DNA of 64,000 nucleotides from Xanthobacteraceae bacterium (lineage in GTDB: Bacteria > Pseudomonadota > Alphaproteobacteria > Rhizobiales > Xanthobacteraceae), in NCBI GenBank assembly GCA_019752575.1, contig JAIELW010000013.1, forward strand, positions 18,573 to 82,572, given 5' to 3'. Positions 8,155-21,591 of the stretch are shown here, in pieces (position 1 is the stretch's first letter; each line of letters opens with the position of its first letter). The position numbers and the translations under genes are program-made. The notes below the pieces were generated by a model. That model did no database searches and was not told the DNA's origin. It worked only from the letters and a program-made list of their open reading frames with translations.

Positions 8155-9272
8155 CGCCGGAGCTGAAGAGCTTCAAACGCTTGGTTGTGAAGGTTGGCTC
8201 GTCGTTACTCGTGAACGCCGAGCGCGGCGAACTGTATTCCGGCTGGCTGAATGCGCTGGCAGAAGATTTAGCGGAGCGCGCGAAAGCCGGCGCGCAGATC
8301 GTCGTGGTTTCTTCCGGCGCGATCGCGCTCGGCCGCACGGTGCTGAAGTTTGCCAACGGCGCGCTGAAACTCGAGGAAAGTCAGGCCGCCGCAGCCGTAG
8401 GACAAATTGCACTCGCCCGCGCCTGGAGCGAAGCGCTCGGCAAAGTCGGATTAATAGCGGGTCAGGTGCTACTCACACTCAAAGATACCGAGGAGCGCCG
8501 CAACTATCTCAATGCCCGTGCGACCATCGGCAAGCTTCTCGACATCGATGCCGTTCCCGTCATCAACGAAAACGACACCGTCGCCACCACCGAAATCCGC
8601 TACGGCGACAACGATCGCCTGGCTGCGCGCGTGGCGTCCATGATCGGCGCCGATCTGCTGATTCTCTTTTCCGATATCGACGGCTTTTACGACGCTCCGC
8701 CCGGCATCAAGAAAGACGCAAAACTCATTCCGGTCATTCCGCGCATCACGGCCGAGATCGAGAGCATGGCGGGCGCCGCGGGCTCCGAACTTTCGCGCGG
8801 CGGCATGGTGACGAAGGTGGAAGCAGCGAAGATCGCAACGCTCGCGGGCGCGCATATGATCATCGCGTCTGGCCGCAAGATGCATCCCGTCCGCGCGATT
8901 GGGAATAACGAACCCTGCACCTGGTTCCTGACGCCCGCGAACCCCGTGACCGCGCGCAAGAAATGGATTGTCGGCAATCTCGAGCCCAAGGGCATCATTC
9001 ATGTCGATGCCGGCGCGGTATCGGCGCTTCGTAACGGCAAGAGCCTTCTGCCCGCCGGCGTGGTAAAAGTCGCAGGCGAGTTTGCGCGCGGCGACGCGGT
9101 GCTCGTGCGCGGGCCCGACGGCGAGGAAATCGCGCGTGGGTTAGTCGCTTATGACTCGGAGGACGCGGCCAAGATCGTGAAGAAGTCGACGAAAGAGATC
9201 GTGCTTATTCTCGGTTATGAGGGACGCACTGCCATGATCCATCGCGACGACCTTGCGATGGCGGGAGACTGA
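8142..9272 (+). CDS. proB: Glutamate 5-kinase
   Basis: 376 residues. The amino-acid-kinase domain (about 1-265) starts [13 protein letters not shown] and has [10 protein letters not shown] and the NENDTVAT motif that binds glutamate; a PUA domain (about 285-365) ends the protein. It phosphorylates glutamate in the first step of proline synthesis and is normally inhibited by proline. The start lies inside the end of obgE and proA follows one base after the stop, giving an obgE-proB-proA coupled run. Confidence 0.95.
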   Translation: MASVTPELKSFKRLVVKVGSSLLVNAERGELYSGWLNALAEDLAERAKAGAQIVVVSSGAIALGRTVLKFANGALKLEESQAAAAVGQIALARAWSEALGKVGLIAGQVLLTLKDTEERRNYLNARATIGKLLDIDAVPVINENDTVATTEIRYGDNDRLAARVASMIGADLLILFSDIDGFYDAPPGIKKDAKLIPVIPRITAEIESMAGAAGSELSRGGMVTKVEAAKIATLAGAHMIIASGRKMHPVRAIGNNEPCTWFLTPANPVTARKKWIVGNLEPKGIIHVDAGAVSALRNGKSLLPAGVVKVAGEFARGDAVLVRGPDGEEIARGLVAYDSEDAAKIVKKSTKEIVLILGYEGRTAMIHRDDLAMAGD

Positions 9273-9273
9273 G

Positions 9274-10551
9274 ATGAATATGCGCGAGACCGGCGATGTA
9301 TCGGCGCAGATGCGCGACATCGGCATTCGCGCGCGCAAAGCGGCGCGCGTGCTCGGTCTTGCCGAATCCGCGCAGAAGACCAATGCGCTGGAAGCCGCGG
9401 CTAAAGCCATCCGCGCAAGCAAGGCGAAGATTCTCGCAGCCAACGCACAAGACATCGCGGCCGCGAAGAAACAGAACATCACAGACGCATTTCTCGATCG
9501 CCTCACGCTCACCGGCAAATCCGTCGATGCAATCGCCGCGGATGTCGAAAAAATCTCGCTTCTCCCGGATCCCATTGGCGAAGTGATCGCCGACTGGCAG
9601 CAGCCGAACGGTTTGATGTTTCAGCGCGTGCGCACGCCGCTCGGCGTGGTCGCCGTCATTTACGAAAGCCGTCCGAACGTGACGACAGACGCCGGCTCGT
9701 TGTGCCTGAAAGCGGGCAACGCGGTGATCCTGCGCGGCGGCTCCGACAGCTTCCATTCGAGCCGCGCGATCCACGAATGTCTCATCGCGGGGCTGAAAGA
9801 AGCCGGCCTGCCGGAAGACGCCATCCAGTTGGTTCCGACCACCGACCGCGCCGCGGTCGGCGAAATACTTTCCGGCTTGAACGGCAACATCGATGTCGTC
9901 GTGCCGCGCGGCGGCAAAAGCCTGGTCGCGCGCGTGCAGACGGAAGCGCGCGTGCCGGTCTTCGCGCATCTCGAAGGCGTGTGTCACGTCTATATCCACG
10001 CGCCCGCCGATCTCGAAATGGCGAAGTCGATTGTCTTCAACGCCAAGATGCGCCGCACTGGCGTCTGCGGCGCGGCGGAAACCTTGCTCGTCGACAGGAA
10101 AGCCGCCCCTACCCACCTGAAACCGCTCGTGGAAATGCTGCTCGCAGCCGGATGCGAAGTGCGCGGCGACGAGGCGACCCGCGCCGTCGATCCGCGCGTA
10201 AAGGCCGCCACCGAAGAAGACTGGCCGATGGAGTATCTCGACAAGATCATCGCGGTGAAAGTCGTCGATGGCTTGCAAGCGGCGATGGACCACATTTCGA
10301 AATACGGCTCGCAGCACACCGACGCGATCGTCACCGACGATCCTTCGGAAGCCGAAATCTTTCTGCGCGAAGTGGATTCCGCGATCGTGCTGCACAACGC
10401 CTCGACCCAATTCGCCGATGGCGGCGAGTTCGGCTTCGGCGCCGAGATCGGTATCGCCACGGGACGCATGCATGCGCGCGGGCCGGTCGGTGTCGAACAG
10501 CTCACCTCTTTCAAGTATCGCGTCCACGGCAACGGTCAGACCCGGCCTTGA
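9274..10551 (+). CDS. proA: Glutamate-5-semialdehyde dehydrogenase (gamma-glutamyl phosphate reductase)
   Basis: 425 residues from the ATG at 9274, one base after the proB stop and with GGGAG inside the proB end; an in-frame upstream codon at 9253 would overlap proB and is less likely. The aldehyde-dehydrogenase fold shows [10 protein letters not shown], a glycine-rich GNAVILRGG, and the catalytic cysteine in the segment [11 protein letters not shown]. It reduces gamma-glutamyl phosphate, the ProB product, with NADPH. The C-terminal [12 protein letters not shown] is characteristic. Confidence 0.95.
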   Translation: MNMRETGDVSAQMRDIGIRARKAARVLGLAESAQKTNALEAAAKAIRASKAKILAANAQDIAAAKKQNITDAFLDRLTLTGKSVDAIAADVEKISLLPDPIGEVIADWQQPNGLMFQRVRTPLGVVAVIYESRPNVTTDAGSLCLKAGNAVILRGGSDSFHSSRAIHECLIAGLKEAGLPEDAIQLVPTTDRAAVGEILSGLNGNIDVVVPRGGKSLVARVQTEARVPVFAHLEGVCHVYIHAPADLEMAKSIVFNAKMRRTGVCGAAETLLVDRKAAPTHLKPLVEMLLAAGCEVRGDEATRAVDPRVKAATEEDWPMEYLDKIIAVKVVDGLQAAMDHISKYGSQHTDAIVTDDPSEAEIFLREVDSAIVLHNASTQFADGGEFGFGAEIGIATGRMHARGPVGVEQLTSFKYRVHGNGQTRP

Positions 10552-11153
10552 ACTTCCGCGCGCCCCTCGCTTCGCCCGGCATGCGGGTCGGGCTCCTCGG
10601 CGGCAGCTTCAATCCCGCGCACGAAGCGCATCGCGCGCTTAGTCTCCTGGCGTGGAAACGTCTCGGCCTCGACCGCGTCTGGTGGCTGGTGTCGCCCGGC
10701 AATCCGTTGAAGGAAAACTCGAAGCTGCCACCGGTGGAAAGCCGAGTCGCGCAGGCGCGCGAGATCGCGGCGTCTCCTTATATCGACGTCTGTGCGCCGG
10801 AAGTCGCCTACCGGACGCGCTACACCTTCGACACGCTCTCCCGCCTCGTCGCGGAACATGCGGACGCGCGTTTCGTCTGGCTCATGGGCGCGGACAATCT
10901 CGCTCAGTTCCATCGCTGGAAGCGCTGGCAGGAGATCGCTGAATTGATGCCGATTGCAGTGATCGAACGGCCCGGCGACGAGGACGCGCCCCTTTCTTCG
11001 AAAGCCGCTCATTCGATGGCACGTCATCGCATCGACGAAAGCGACGCCCCGCTTCTCTTATCTATGGATCCGCCTGCGTGGGTTTATCTGCACGGCTTGA
11101 AATCGCCGCTCTCGTCCACCAGCTTACGCATGAAGGGACCGCGACAAGCTTAG
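10548..11153 (+). CDS. nadD: Nicotinate-nucleotide adenylyltransferase
   Basis: Joins ATP and nicotinate mononucleotide in NAD synthesis. The nucleotidyltransferase signature [11 protein letters not shown] is near residues 17-27, followed by [11 protein letters not shown] and the second motif STSLR near the end. The TTG at 10548 overlaps the proA stop (TTGA) and gives 201 residues with the short N-terminal extension common in this order; the ATG at 10581 is the alternative and would give 190. Coupled to proA. Confidence 0.92.
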   Translation: MNFRAPLASPGMRVGLLGGSFNPAHEAHRALSLLAWKRLGLDRVWWLVSPGNPLKENSKLPPVESRVAQAREIAASPYIDVCAPEVAYRTRYTFDTLSRLVAEHADARFVWLMGADNLAQFHRWKRWQEIAELMPIAVIERPGDEDAPLSSKAAHSMARHRIDESDAPLLLSMDPPAWVYLHGLKSPLSSTSLRMKGPRQA

Positions 11154-11216
11154 TAATTGAACGGTAATGGAGGAGGCGTATGCTGAACCCAGTACCGATT
11201 CGCTACCCGAGGCCTG

Positions 11217-11633
11217 ATGGAAGGAATCGATAGCCTGGCAACCAAGGTACGCAGCGTAACGGCACGTAGAGCCGCGAAGCCAAAGATTGCGGCGAGCAAG
11301 CAAGAGCCCGCCCTTCTTTCTCTCATCCTGAAACAACTCGACGACGACAAGGCCGAGGACACGACGCCGATCGATGTCCGCGGGCGCACGTCGATTGCCG
11401 ATCACATGGTAGTCACGAGCGGCCGCTCGAACCGCCATGTCGCGGCCATCGCCGAGCATCTGATCGAGGCGCTGTCCAGAGCCGGCCACAAGCCGCGCTT
11501 CGCGGGACTGCCCGCCGCCGATTGGGTCGCGATCGACGCCGGCGACATCATCGTTCATGTGTTCCGGCCCGAAGTCCGCGAGTTCTACAGCCTCGAGAGA
11601 ATGTGGCAGTCGCGGAACGCCGCGAAAGCCTGA
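11217..11633 (+). CDS. rsfS: Ribosomal silencing factor RsfS
   Basis: 138 residues. The RsfS/Iojap core covers about 30-135 and includes ILKQLDDDKAED, the DHMVVTSGRSNRHV segment and GDIIVHVFRPEVREFYSLERMW near the end. RsfS binds L14 and prevents 30S joining when nutrients are short. The first 25 residues are a basic extension. Located between nadD and rlmH as usual. Confidence 0.93.
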   Translation: MEGIDSLATKVRSVTARRAAKPKIAASKQEPALLSLILKQLDDDKAEDTTPIDVRGRTSIADHMVVTSGRSNRHVAAIAEHLIEALSRAGHKPRFAGLPAADWVAIDAGDIIVHVFRPEVREFYSLERMWQSRNAAKA

Positions 11634-11645
11634 CGGTTCTCGCGC

Positions 11646-12131
11646 GTGCGCTTGCTGATCGCCGCCGTCGGCCGCCTGAAGGCGGGGCCGGAACGCGAGT
11701 TGCTCGCCCGCTATATCGAGCGCGCAAATGCTGCGGGAAAATCTCTCTCGCTCAGCCCCCTCGAAGTCATCGAAGTTCCCGAAAGCCCGGCGCAAACCGC
11801 CATGAAAAGAAAATCCGACGAAGCTAGGGCGCTGCTCGCAGCCGTTCCGGAAAAAGCGAAACTCATTGCGCTCGACGAGCGCGGCAAAAGCATCTCGAGC
11901 GAAGACTTCGCGAAAAAGCTCGTGCGCTTTCGCGACGACGGCGCGTCTGCAACCGTGTTCCTGATCGGCGGCGCCGACGGACTGGACAGAGCGCTAGATA
12001 AAAAATCCGATCTGACGATCGGCTATGGCGCTGCGACCTTTCCGCATCAGATCGTGCGGATCTTACTTGCCGAACAGATATACCGCGCCGTCACGATTCT
12101 CTCGGGCCACCCCTACCACCGCGGCGGCTGA
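11646..12131 (+). CDS. rlmH: 23S rRNA (pseudouridine1915-N3)-methyltransferase RlmH
   Basis: 161 residues from a GTG at 11646, twelve bases after the rsfS stop. The SPOUT-type knot is recognised from LIALDERGKSISSE, the glycine loop FLIGGADGL and the C-terminal EQIYRAVTILSGHPYHR. It methylates m3Psi1915 in helix 69 of 23S rRNA. Full length for the family. Confidence 0.95.
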   Translation: MRLLIAAVGRLKAGPERELLARYIERANAAGKSLSLSPLEVIEVPESPAQTAMKRKSDEARALLAAVPEKAKLIALDERGKSISSEDFAKKLVRFRDDGASATVFLIGGADGLDRALDKKSDLTIGYGAATFPHQIVRILLAEQIYRAVTILSGHPYHRGG

Positions 12132-12580
12132 CCGGCGGCTTTCGAAAATTTAATGCGCGCGGCACGGCTGCCCTGTTTCCGGCTCACTTTTGCGCGATCA
12201 CGCGCTGCCTTCTGGTCCGGCCAGCCGTCTCGCGGGTATTTCCCGTGAAACGGCAGCGGAGCGGAGGAAAATTTCGCCTTTTCCGAAGCCACACCCGCAG
12301 GCGATTTTGCCCGGAACCCGGCGATCCCTTGCTAGGCCAGACGGGCGGCGGGTATCATAGGTCATTGGCAGGGGTGGGAAATCGCTGTGGAACTTGGGTG
12401 ACTTGTTCTTCGAGGACAGCCCGCTACGGAGAAACACAACAGGACGGATAACGGATTTCGGCCCTCGGCAACGAGGCTTTCACCCCAAGATCGGTTGCAT
12501 CCCGTAAATTCGCGCGAGTGCAATCCAATCCACTCCGGCCCTCCGTGGCTGGCAACCGGCAAGCAGAAGGTTCGCGGATA
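12132..12580. other. Noncoding gap between rlmH and ctpA
   Basis: 449 bases with no convincing reading frame on either strand. In many Hyphomicrobiales a gene for a murein hydrolase activator (EnvC/M23 type) lies here; I see no remnant of a coiled coil or M23 motif in six frames. The segment presumably holds the ctpA promoter, but I could not pick a clear one. Confidence 0.5.
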
Positions 12581-13897
12581 ATGCGGAAAATCTCGCTATT
12601 CTTTATTGGCGCCATCACCGGCGCGCTGATCGCGGCGGTCGCAGCCCAGCCGCAGGTATTTACCAAGGCGCGCGCGGCGTCGGCCGATACTTATCGGCAG
12701 CTCAATCTCTTCGGCGACATTTTCGAGCATGTCCGCGCGCAATATGTCGAAAAGGTCGACGACGCGAAGCTCATCGAAGCCGCGATCAACGGCATGCTTT
12801 CCTCGCTCGATCCGCATTCGCAGTTCCTCGACGCGAAGAACTTCCGCGACATGCAGACCCAGACCCGCGGCGAATTCGGCGGGCTCGGCATCGAAGTCAC
12901 CATGGAAGACGGCCTTGTGAAGGTCATGTCCCCGATCGACAACACGCCTGCCTTCCGCGCCGGCGTGCAGCCGGCCGACCTGATCACGCATCTCGACGGC
13001 GAGCCGGTAAAGGGCCTCTCGCTCGAACAGGCGGTCGAGAAGATGCGTGGACCGGTCAACACCGCGATCGTGCTCCGCATTCAGCGCAAAGGCGTCGAGA
13101 AGCCGATCGAGATCAAGCTCGTTCGCGAAATCATCTCGATCCGCAACGTCCGCGCCAAGATCGAGGACGACGTCGGCTATATCCGGCTCACGAGCTTCCA
13201 GGGCGAGCGCACGATCAAGCAGCTCGAAGAAGCGATTGCCGAGATCAAGGCGAAAATTCCGAACGACAAGCTCAAGGGCTACATCCTCGACTTGCGCAAT
13301 AACGGTGGCGGTCTCCTCGATCAGGCGATCGCGGTCGCGGATACGTTCCTCGAGCGCGGCGAGATCGTCTCGACCCGTGGGCGCGCGGAAACGAGCCAGC
13401 GCTACAATGCCAAGTCCGGCGATCTCACGAACGGCAAACCGCTGATCGTGCTGATCAACGGCGGATCCGCCTCTGCCTCCGAAATCGTCGCGGGCGCGCT
13501 TCAGGACCACAAGCGTGCAACGCTTCTGGGCTCGCGTTCCTTCGGCAAGGGCTCGGTGCAGACCGTGATGCCGGTTGGCGGTTATGGCGCGCTGAAACTC
13601 ACGACCGCGCGTTACTACACGCCGTCGGGCCGCTCGATTCAGGCCAAGGGCATCCAGCCCGACATCGAGCTCATTCAGGATCTGCCTGAAGAACTCAAGG
13701 GCAAGCTCGAGCCGCGTGGCGAGGCTTCGCTCAAGGGTCACATCAAGGCGAACGACGGCGAAGAGCAGGCTGGTTCGCCGGCTTACATCCCGCCGGACCC
13801 TAAGAACGACAAGCAGCTCAACATGGCGCTCGAGTTGCTGCGTGGCGTCCAGAAGAACTCGGCATTCCCGCCGAATCCGAAGGCGGTACCGAACTGA
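12581..13897 (+). CDS. ctpA: S41 family C-terminal processing peptidase
   Basis: 438 residues from the ATG at 12581; an in-frame start 63 bases upstream would only add an unlikely Arg/Asn-rich leader before the signal anchor. A hydrophobic N-terminal segment (5-25) exports it to the periplasm. A PDZ domain follows (about 95-180), then the S41 protease domain with LRNNGGGLL and the GGSASASE loop. Ser298 and Lys323 have the usual 25-residue spacing of the Ser/Lys dyad. Such proteases trim C-termini of envelope proteins and hydrolases. A strong terminator follows. Confidence 0.93.
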   Translation: MRKISLFFIGAITGALIAAVAAQPQVFTKARAASADTYRQLNLFGDIFEHVRAQYVEKVDDAKLIEAAINGMLSSLDPHSQFLDAKNFRDMQTQTRGEFGGLGIEVTMEDGLVKVMSPIDNTPAFRAGVQPADLITHLDGEPVKGLSLEQAVEKMRGPVNTAIVLRIQRKGVEKPIEIKLVREIISIRNVRAKIEDDVGYIRLTSFQGERTIKQLEEAIAEIKAKIPNDKLKGYILDLRNNGGGLLDQAIAVADTFLERGEIVSTRGRAETSQRYNAKSGDLTNGKPLIVLINGGSASASEIVAGALQDHKRATLLGSRSFGKGSVQTVMPVGGYGALKLTTARYYTPSGRSIQAKGIQPDIELIQDLPEELKGKLEPRGEASLKGHIKANDGEEQAGSPAYIPPDPKNDKQLNMALELLRGVQKNSAFPPNPKAVPN

Positions 13898-13920
13898 ACT
13901 TCGGACAAGCAGTAAAAGAC

Positions 13921-13950
13921 AAAGCCCCGCCGCTTCGGCGGGGCTTTTGC
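13921..13950 (+). terminator. Intrinsic terminator after ctpA
   Basis: Perfect 12-bp stem AAAGCCCCGCCG (13921-13932) / CGGCGGGGCTTT (13936-13947) with loop CTT, 24 bases past the ctpA stop. It ends in TTTTGC. Confidence 0.9.
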
Positions 13951-14028
13951 TTGGTAAGGTTCCGTTAACCGGCCAGGAAAGAGCCGCGTGATACAGTCCC
14001 GGCCTGATTCGATTTCCGGAAGATCGCT

Positions 14029-15213
14029 GTGGCGGACGATCTCGATACGCCCCTGAAGACCAGACAGAACGGCAATTCCGAGCGGCGGCTTCCCGTGAGC
14101 CTGCTCGGCTTGCTGACGATCGCGCTTGCCGGAACGCTTGCGGTCGCGATCGGCTGGGTGCTCGTCTACGACGACCCGCTCGGCGGCGAACCGCGGCATG
14201 TCGTGAAGATCGAGCAGATCGTTCCGGCAACGCCGCAGACGAAGAATGCCCCCGAACAGAAGCGCGAACCTACCAAGCAAGCGCAGCCCACCGGCGACCA
14301 GCGCACCATTACGATCATCGATGGCAACACCGGTGCCAAGCGCGAGGTCGTGATCAACGATGCCAAGTCGAACAGCAACGCTCCCGCGAACGAGCCGACC
14401 AACAACGTGCCGCCGGCCGACAACCGCCTGATCGAGAATTCCAAGCACGGCTCGATCCCGAAGATCGGCTCCGACGGCGTGCGCCCGCTCGATGCCTATG
14501 CCAGCCCGATTCCCGTTGCAGGCAATGCCGACTCGATGATCGCGATCGTAATCACCGGCCTCGGCATAAGTGCCGCCAGCACGGGCGACGCGATCTCGAA
14601 ACTGCCGGCCGCTGTCACGCTGGGCTTCGTGCCTTACGGCGGCGAGCTGCCGCGCTGGGTCGCGCGCGCGCGCGGCGCCGGCCACGAAGTGCTTCTACAA
14701 ATTCCCATGGAGCCCTTCGATTATCCGGATAACGATCCGGGTCCGCAGACGCTGACGGCAGCCGCACCGAAGGACCAGAATATCGACCGGCTGCACTTCT
14801 TTCTGAGCCGTGCACCCGGCTATGTCGGCGTCGCAAACTTCATGGGCGCGCGCTTCACTGCGAACGAAGACGCGCTGTCGGCGGTGCTCGCCGAGACCGG
14901 CAAGCGCGGGCTTCTCTTTGTCGATGACGGCAGTTCGCCGCGCAGCCAGGTACAGAAAGCCGCGGCGAAGGCGAAAGCGCCCTTCCTGAAATCCGATCTC
15001 GTGATCGACGCCAAAGCCGAATGGGCCGATATCGACGCAGCGCTCGTCAAGCTCGAGGCGATTGCCGCCGAGAAGGGCGTCGCGGTCGCGACCGCAAGTG
15101 CGTTGCCGGTTACCATCGAGCGCATCGCGCGCTGGTCGAAAACTCTCGAAGCCCGCGGTATCCGGTTAGTGCCGGTCAGCGTTGCCTTCCAGCGCAAGCC
15201 GAAACAAAGCTGA
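14029..15213 (+). CDS. Divergent polysaccharide deacetylase family protein
   Basis: 394 residues from a GTG at 14029. A membrane anchor lies at about 24-46, then a Pro/Gln/Asn-rich linker to about 155. The C-terminal half (from MIAIVITGLGISAAST) is the divergent polysaccharide deacetylase domain (YibQ-like), with QIPMEPFDYP and FVDDGSSPRS. The family keeps the deacetylase barrel but not the full metal site, so enzymatic activity is uncertain. Placement between ctpA and rppH is typical and suggests an envelope role. Confidence 0.87.
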   Translation: MADDLDTPLKTRQNGNSERRLPVSLLGLLTIALAGTLAVAIGWVLVYDDPLGGEPRHVVKIEQIVPATPQTKNAPEQKREPTKQAQPTGDQRTITIIDGNTGAKREVVINDAKSNSNAPANEPTNNVPPADNRLIENSKHGSIPKIGSDGVRPLDAYASPIPVAGNADSMIAIVITGLGISAASTGDAISKLPAAVTLGFVPYGGELPRWVARARGAGHEVLLQIPMEPFDYPDNDPGPQTLTAAAPKDQNIDRLHFFLSRAPGYVGVANFMGARFTANEDALSAVLAETGKRGLLFVDDGSSPRSQVQKAAAKAKAPFLKSDLVIDAKAEWADIDAALVKLEAIAAEKGVAVATASALPVTIERIARWSKTLEARGIRLVPVSVAFQRKPKQS

Positions 15214-15244
15214 CTGTGACGCCGCCGCGCGGTAAAACGCGCGC

Positions 15245-15751
15245 ATGAAAAATTTCGAAGACCTGCCCTATCGCGCCTGCGTGGGCCTTGCCGTTTTTAA
15301 TGCGGAAGGCCGCGTATTTGTCGGCCGCCGCCTCGGCGGACCAGAGCACGTAGACGCCATCCACTCCTGGCAGATGCCGCAGGGAGGCATCGACGAGGAC
15401 GAAGATCCCTATGAGGCAGCACTTCGCGAGCTTTACGAGGAAACCAATATCCGCTCGATCAGGAAGCTCGGCGAGATCGACGGCTGGCTCAGATACGATA
15501 TTCCCCGCGATATTGCGGGCCAGGCGTGGAAGGGCAAGTATCGCGGCCAGAAGCAGAAATGGTACGCGCTGCGCTTCACCGGCGACGAGAGCGAGATCGA
15601 CATCGCGACGCCGGGCGGCGGCGCGCACAAACCGGAATTCGTGGAGTGGCGCTGGGAAAAGCTTGAGAGCACGCCGGAGTTGATCGTCCCGTTCAAACGC
15701 CGCGTCTACGATGATGTTGTGAAGGCCTTCATGGGATTCGCACAGGCATAG
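15245..15751 (+). CDS. rppH: RNA pyrophosphohydrolase RppH (Nudix)
   Basis: 168 residues. The Nudix box spans residues 47-69 (GGID, REL, EE positions conserved) inside [14 protein letters not shown], the specific form found in RppH/IalA. The [15 protein letters not shown] segment also fits. It removes pyrophosphate from 5' triphosphate mRNA ends to start decay, and cleaves dinucleoside polyphosphates. Start ATG at 15245. Confidence 0.94.
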   Translation: MKNFEDLPYRACVGLAVFNAEGRVFVGRRLGGPEHVDAIHSWQMPQGGIDEDEDPYEAALRELYEETNIRSIRKLGEIDGWLRYDIPRDIAGQAWKGKYRGQKQKWYALRFTGDESEIDIATPGGGAHKPEFVEWRWEKLESTPELIVPFKRRVYDDVVKAFMGFAQA

Positions 15752-15753
15752 AA

Positions 15754-16272
15754 ATGGGCGCTGACCGCACTCCGCAATGGCGTGCAATGACGGCAAGAGA
15801 TATCGCCGAGGTTCAGCGTATTTCCGACCTGATCCATCCCGACTACCCCGAGCGGGATGACGTCGTCGCCGAAAAGCTGATGCTCGCGCCGGCCACTCAC
15901 TTCGTCGCGGAAGATGCGGATGGCGTCGTGCGCGGCTACGCGGTCGCTTATCCTTGGATCGACAACGACATGCCGCAGCTCGACACTTTCATCCGCAAGC
16001 TCCCCGATAATGCGAGCGTGCTGTACATCCACGACGTCGCGCTATTGCCGAGCGCGCGCGGCGGGCCGCTGGTGCCCGATCTTCTGAAGCGGCTCAGCAA
16101 AGCCGCGCGCGCGCAGGGTTTGAGCGGTTTTACGCTCGCCGCGATGTACGGCTCTGAAACAGCGTGGTTTCGTCACGGTTTTTGGCGCGCGCAGGCAAAG
16201 GGAAAGCTCGTGGATCAGCTCGCACCTTACGGTCCCGCGGTTTTCATGAGCCGCCCGCTCGATCCGGAATAA
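15754..16272 (+). CDS. GNAT family N-acetyltransferase
   Basis: 172 residues, two bases after the rppH stop, so probably coupled. N-terminal WRAMTARDIAEVQRISD and central VLYIHDVALLPSARGGPL match the GNAT fold, with the acetyl-CoA pyrophosphate loop at about 100-106, followed by a long helix and the FRHGFW strand. The loop lacks the usual Q/RxxGxG/A form, so acetyl-CoA binding is less certain. Substrate unknown. Confidence 0.8.
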   Translation: MGADRTPQWRAMTARDIAEVQRISDLIHPDYPERDDVVAEKLMLAPATHFVAEDADGVVRGYAVAYPWIDNDMPQLDTFIRKLPDNASVLYIHDVALLPSARGGPLVPDLLKRLSKAARAQGLSGFTLAAMYGSETAWFRHGFWRAQAKGKLVDQLAPYGPAVFMSRPLDPE

Positions 16273-16273
16273 A

Positions 16274-16305
16274 AAACCGCGCATCAAGCGCGGCTTTGAA
16301 TTTTT
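16274..16305. terminator. Bidirectional terminator between GNAT and atpC
   Basis: CCGCGC (16277-16282) / GCGCGG (16288-16293) with loop ATCAA sits between convergent genes, with an A-tract on the left and TTTGAATTTTT on the right, so it can serve both strands. Confidence 0.75.
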
Positions 16306-16318
16306 CTTGCAGCGAAAA

Positions 16319-16735
16319 TCAGTGTGCAGCCGCGCCGCCACCGCCTAGTTGCGCCTGCACGGCTTTGAGCTGGAAGAGCGTTTCCGCCATCTTGAAGCGC
16401 GCTTCGTCGGAAGCGGCCGACGCGAGCTTTGCTTCATAAGCCGAAACCGACGCCGCGAATTCGGTCATGTTCACGTCCTCGGCTGCGGTCGCATCTTCGG
16501 CCAGAATCGTCAGGCCCTTCTCGTTCACTTCCGCGAAGCCGCCGCACACATAAAGACGCTTCACGTCCGCGCCGGCTTTCACCGTGAGAATGCCGGGACG
16601 CAGCGTGGAAACAACCGGCGCATGCATCGGCAGCACCGTGAATTCGCCTTCGGCGCCCGGAACGATCACTTCATCGACCTCGCCGGAGAAAAGCAGCTTG
16701 GCGGGAGAAACGAGTTCGAACTTGAAGGTGGCCAT
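16319..16735 (-). CDS. atpC: F1 ATP synthase epsilon subunit
   Basis: 138 residues from the ATG at 16735 (MATFKFELVSPAKLLFSGEVDEVIVPGAEGEFTVL is split here only as its first residues MATFKFEL). The N-terminal beta sandwich includes the conserved GEFTVLPMHAP; the C-terminal helices are shorter than in E. coli. It belongs to the central stalk and can inhibit ATP hydrolysis. Last gene of the atpHAGDC operon; a palindromic repeat of about 100 bases separates it from atpD. Confidence 0.94.
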   Translation of the reverse strand: MATFKFELVSPAKLLFSGEVDEVIVPGAEGEFTVLPMHAPVVSTLRPGILTVKAGADVKRLYVCGGFAEVNEKGLTILAEDATAAEDVNMTEFAASVSAYEAKLASAASDEARFKMAETLFQLKAVQAQLGGGGAAAH

Positions 16736-16750
16736 CTTTATTTCCCTCAA

Positions 16751-16849
16751 CCCTCATCCTGAGGAGGCGGCGCAGCCGCCGTCTCGAAGGATGAGCCGCA
16801 ACCCTCACCCTTCGAGACGCGAACCTTCGGTCCGCTCCTCAGGGTGAGG
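16751..16849. repeat. Palindromic intergenic repeat (CCTCATCCTGAGGAGG type)
   Basis: Two inverted modules lie between atpD and atpC. The left module has GGCGGCGCAGCCGCC and ends CGAAGGATGAG; the right module starts CCTCACCCTTCGAGACGCG and ends CTCAGGGTGAGG. A diverged relative of the same family is at 54794-54881. This is the REP-like class frequent in this bacterial order. Confidence 0.8.
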
Positions 16850-16856
16850 AAATTGG

Positions 16857-18305
<1,449 letters not shown>

Positions 18306-19190
18306 TTAGAGCGCTTCCGCGCCGGAGATGATTTCGATCAATTCCTTCGTGATCATCGCCTGGCGGGTGCGGTTGTAAGTGATGGTTTGCTTCTTGATCA
18401 TGTCGCCGGCGTTGCGGGTCGCGCTGTCCATCGCGGACATGCGCGCGCCCTGCTCGGAGGCCGCGTTTTCCAGCAACGCGCGGAATACCTGCGTGGCTAA
18501 ATTGCGCGGGAGCAATTCGGCGAGAATTTCGTCTTCGTCCGGCTCGTATTCGTAAACCGGCGTGTTGGTGCCGGCGGCTTCCGTCTTCGTTTCGGGAAGC
18601 TGCGGCGGGATGATCTGCTGCGCGGTCGGAATCTGCGCGATCACCGACTTGAAGCGCGAATAGAACAGCGTGCAGATATCGAACTCGCCCGCTTCGTAAC
18701 GCGCGACTACCTTCTGCGCGATTTCTTCCGCATGTTCGTAGCCGATGTAGCGCGCACCGCGCAGATCGATCACGTCGATGATGTTCTTCGCGAAAGTGCG
18801 GCGCAGGATGTCGTATCCTTTGCGGCCGACGCAGATGATCTTGACCGTCTTGCCGGCAGCGATCAGCGCATTCGCACGCTCGCGCGCGAGACGGGCGATC
18901 GAGGAATTGAACGCGCCGCAAAGACCGCGCTCGGCCGTACAAACCAGAAGAAGATGCGTGTCGTCCTTGCCGGTGCCCGCAAGCAATACCGGAGCGCCGG
19001 CCTGACCCGCGACCTTGCCCGCGATGTTTGCGAGGATCGCGTCCATACGTTCGGCATAAGGACGCGCCGCTTCCGCCGCCATCTGCGCGCGGCGCAGCTT
19101 CGCCGCGGCGACAAGCTGCATCGCCTTGGTGATCTTCTGCGTCGCCTTCACCGAGGCGATACGATTGCGAAGCTCTTTCAGCGAAGCCAT
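18306..19190 (-). CDS. atpG: F1 ATP synthase gamma subunit
   Basis: 294 residues. The N-terminal helix starts [24 protein letters not shown] and the C-terminal helix contains [19 protein letters not shown]; both form the rotor coiled coil. The [14 protein letters not shown] segment is conserved. Lies between atpA and atpD as in all such operons. Confidence 0.97.
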   Translation of the reverse strand: MASLKELRNRIASVKATQKITKAMQLVAAAKLRRAQMAAEAARPYAERMDAILANIAGKVAGQAGAPVLLAGTGKDDTHLLLVCTAERGLCGAFNSSIARLARERANALIAAGKTVKIICVGRKGYDILRRTFAKNIIDVIDLRGARYIGYEHAEEIAQKVVARYEAGEFDICTLFYSRFKSVIAQIPTAQQIIPPQLPETKTEAAGTNTPVYEYEPDEDEILAELLPRNLATQVFRALLENAASEQGARMSAMDSATRNAGDMIKKQTITYNRTRQAMITKELIEIISGAEAL

Positions 19191-19207
19191 TGGCTACGAC
19201 TTTTCCT

Positions 19208-21303
<2,096 letters not shown>

Positions 21304-21591
21304 CTGTGACTATTCTTTTTTGTCCCGTTCCAAGCGTCCGGCACCGCGGCGAGCGGCCCCGTAACCTCTTGGAATTCAAGTGGGAATTCCGATTTTGCGA
21401 GAAGCTCCGGAACGCCCGCGAAAGCCCTGCAAAATCGGGCGTTTGCTACCATGCGGGCCCGCCGTTACGCAATGTTTTCCCCTGTCCGATTTGCCGCATC
21501 CGGGCGGAAAAACCGGCCGATTCCGCCGCAGCCGATGAGACTTTCCGGTAGCGGCCTCCGGATGCAACGCTCCTTGCGGGATTCGGGCTGA

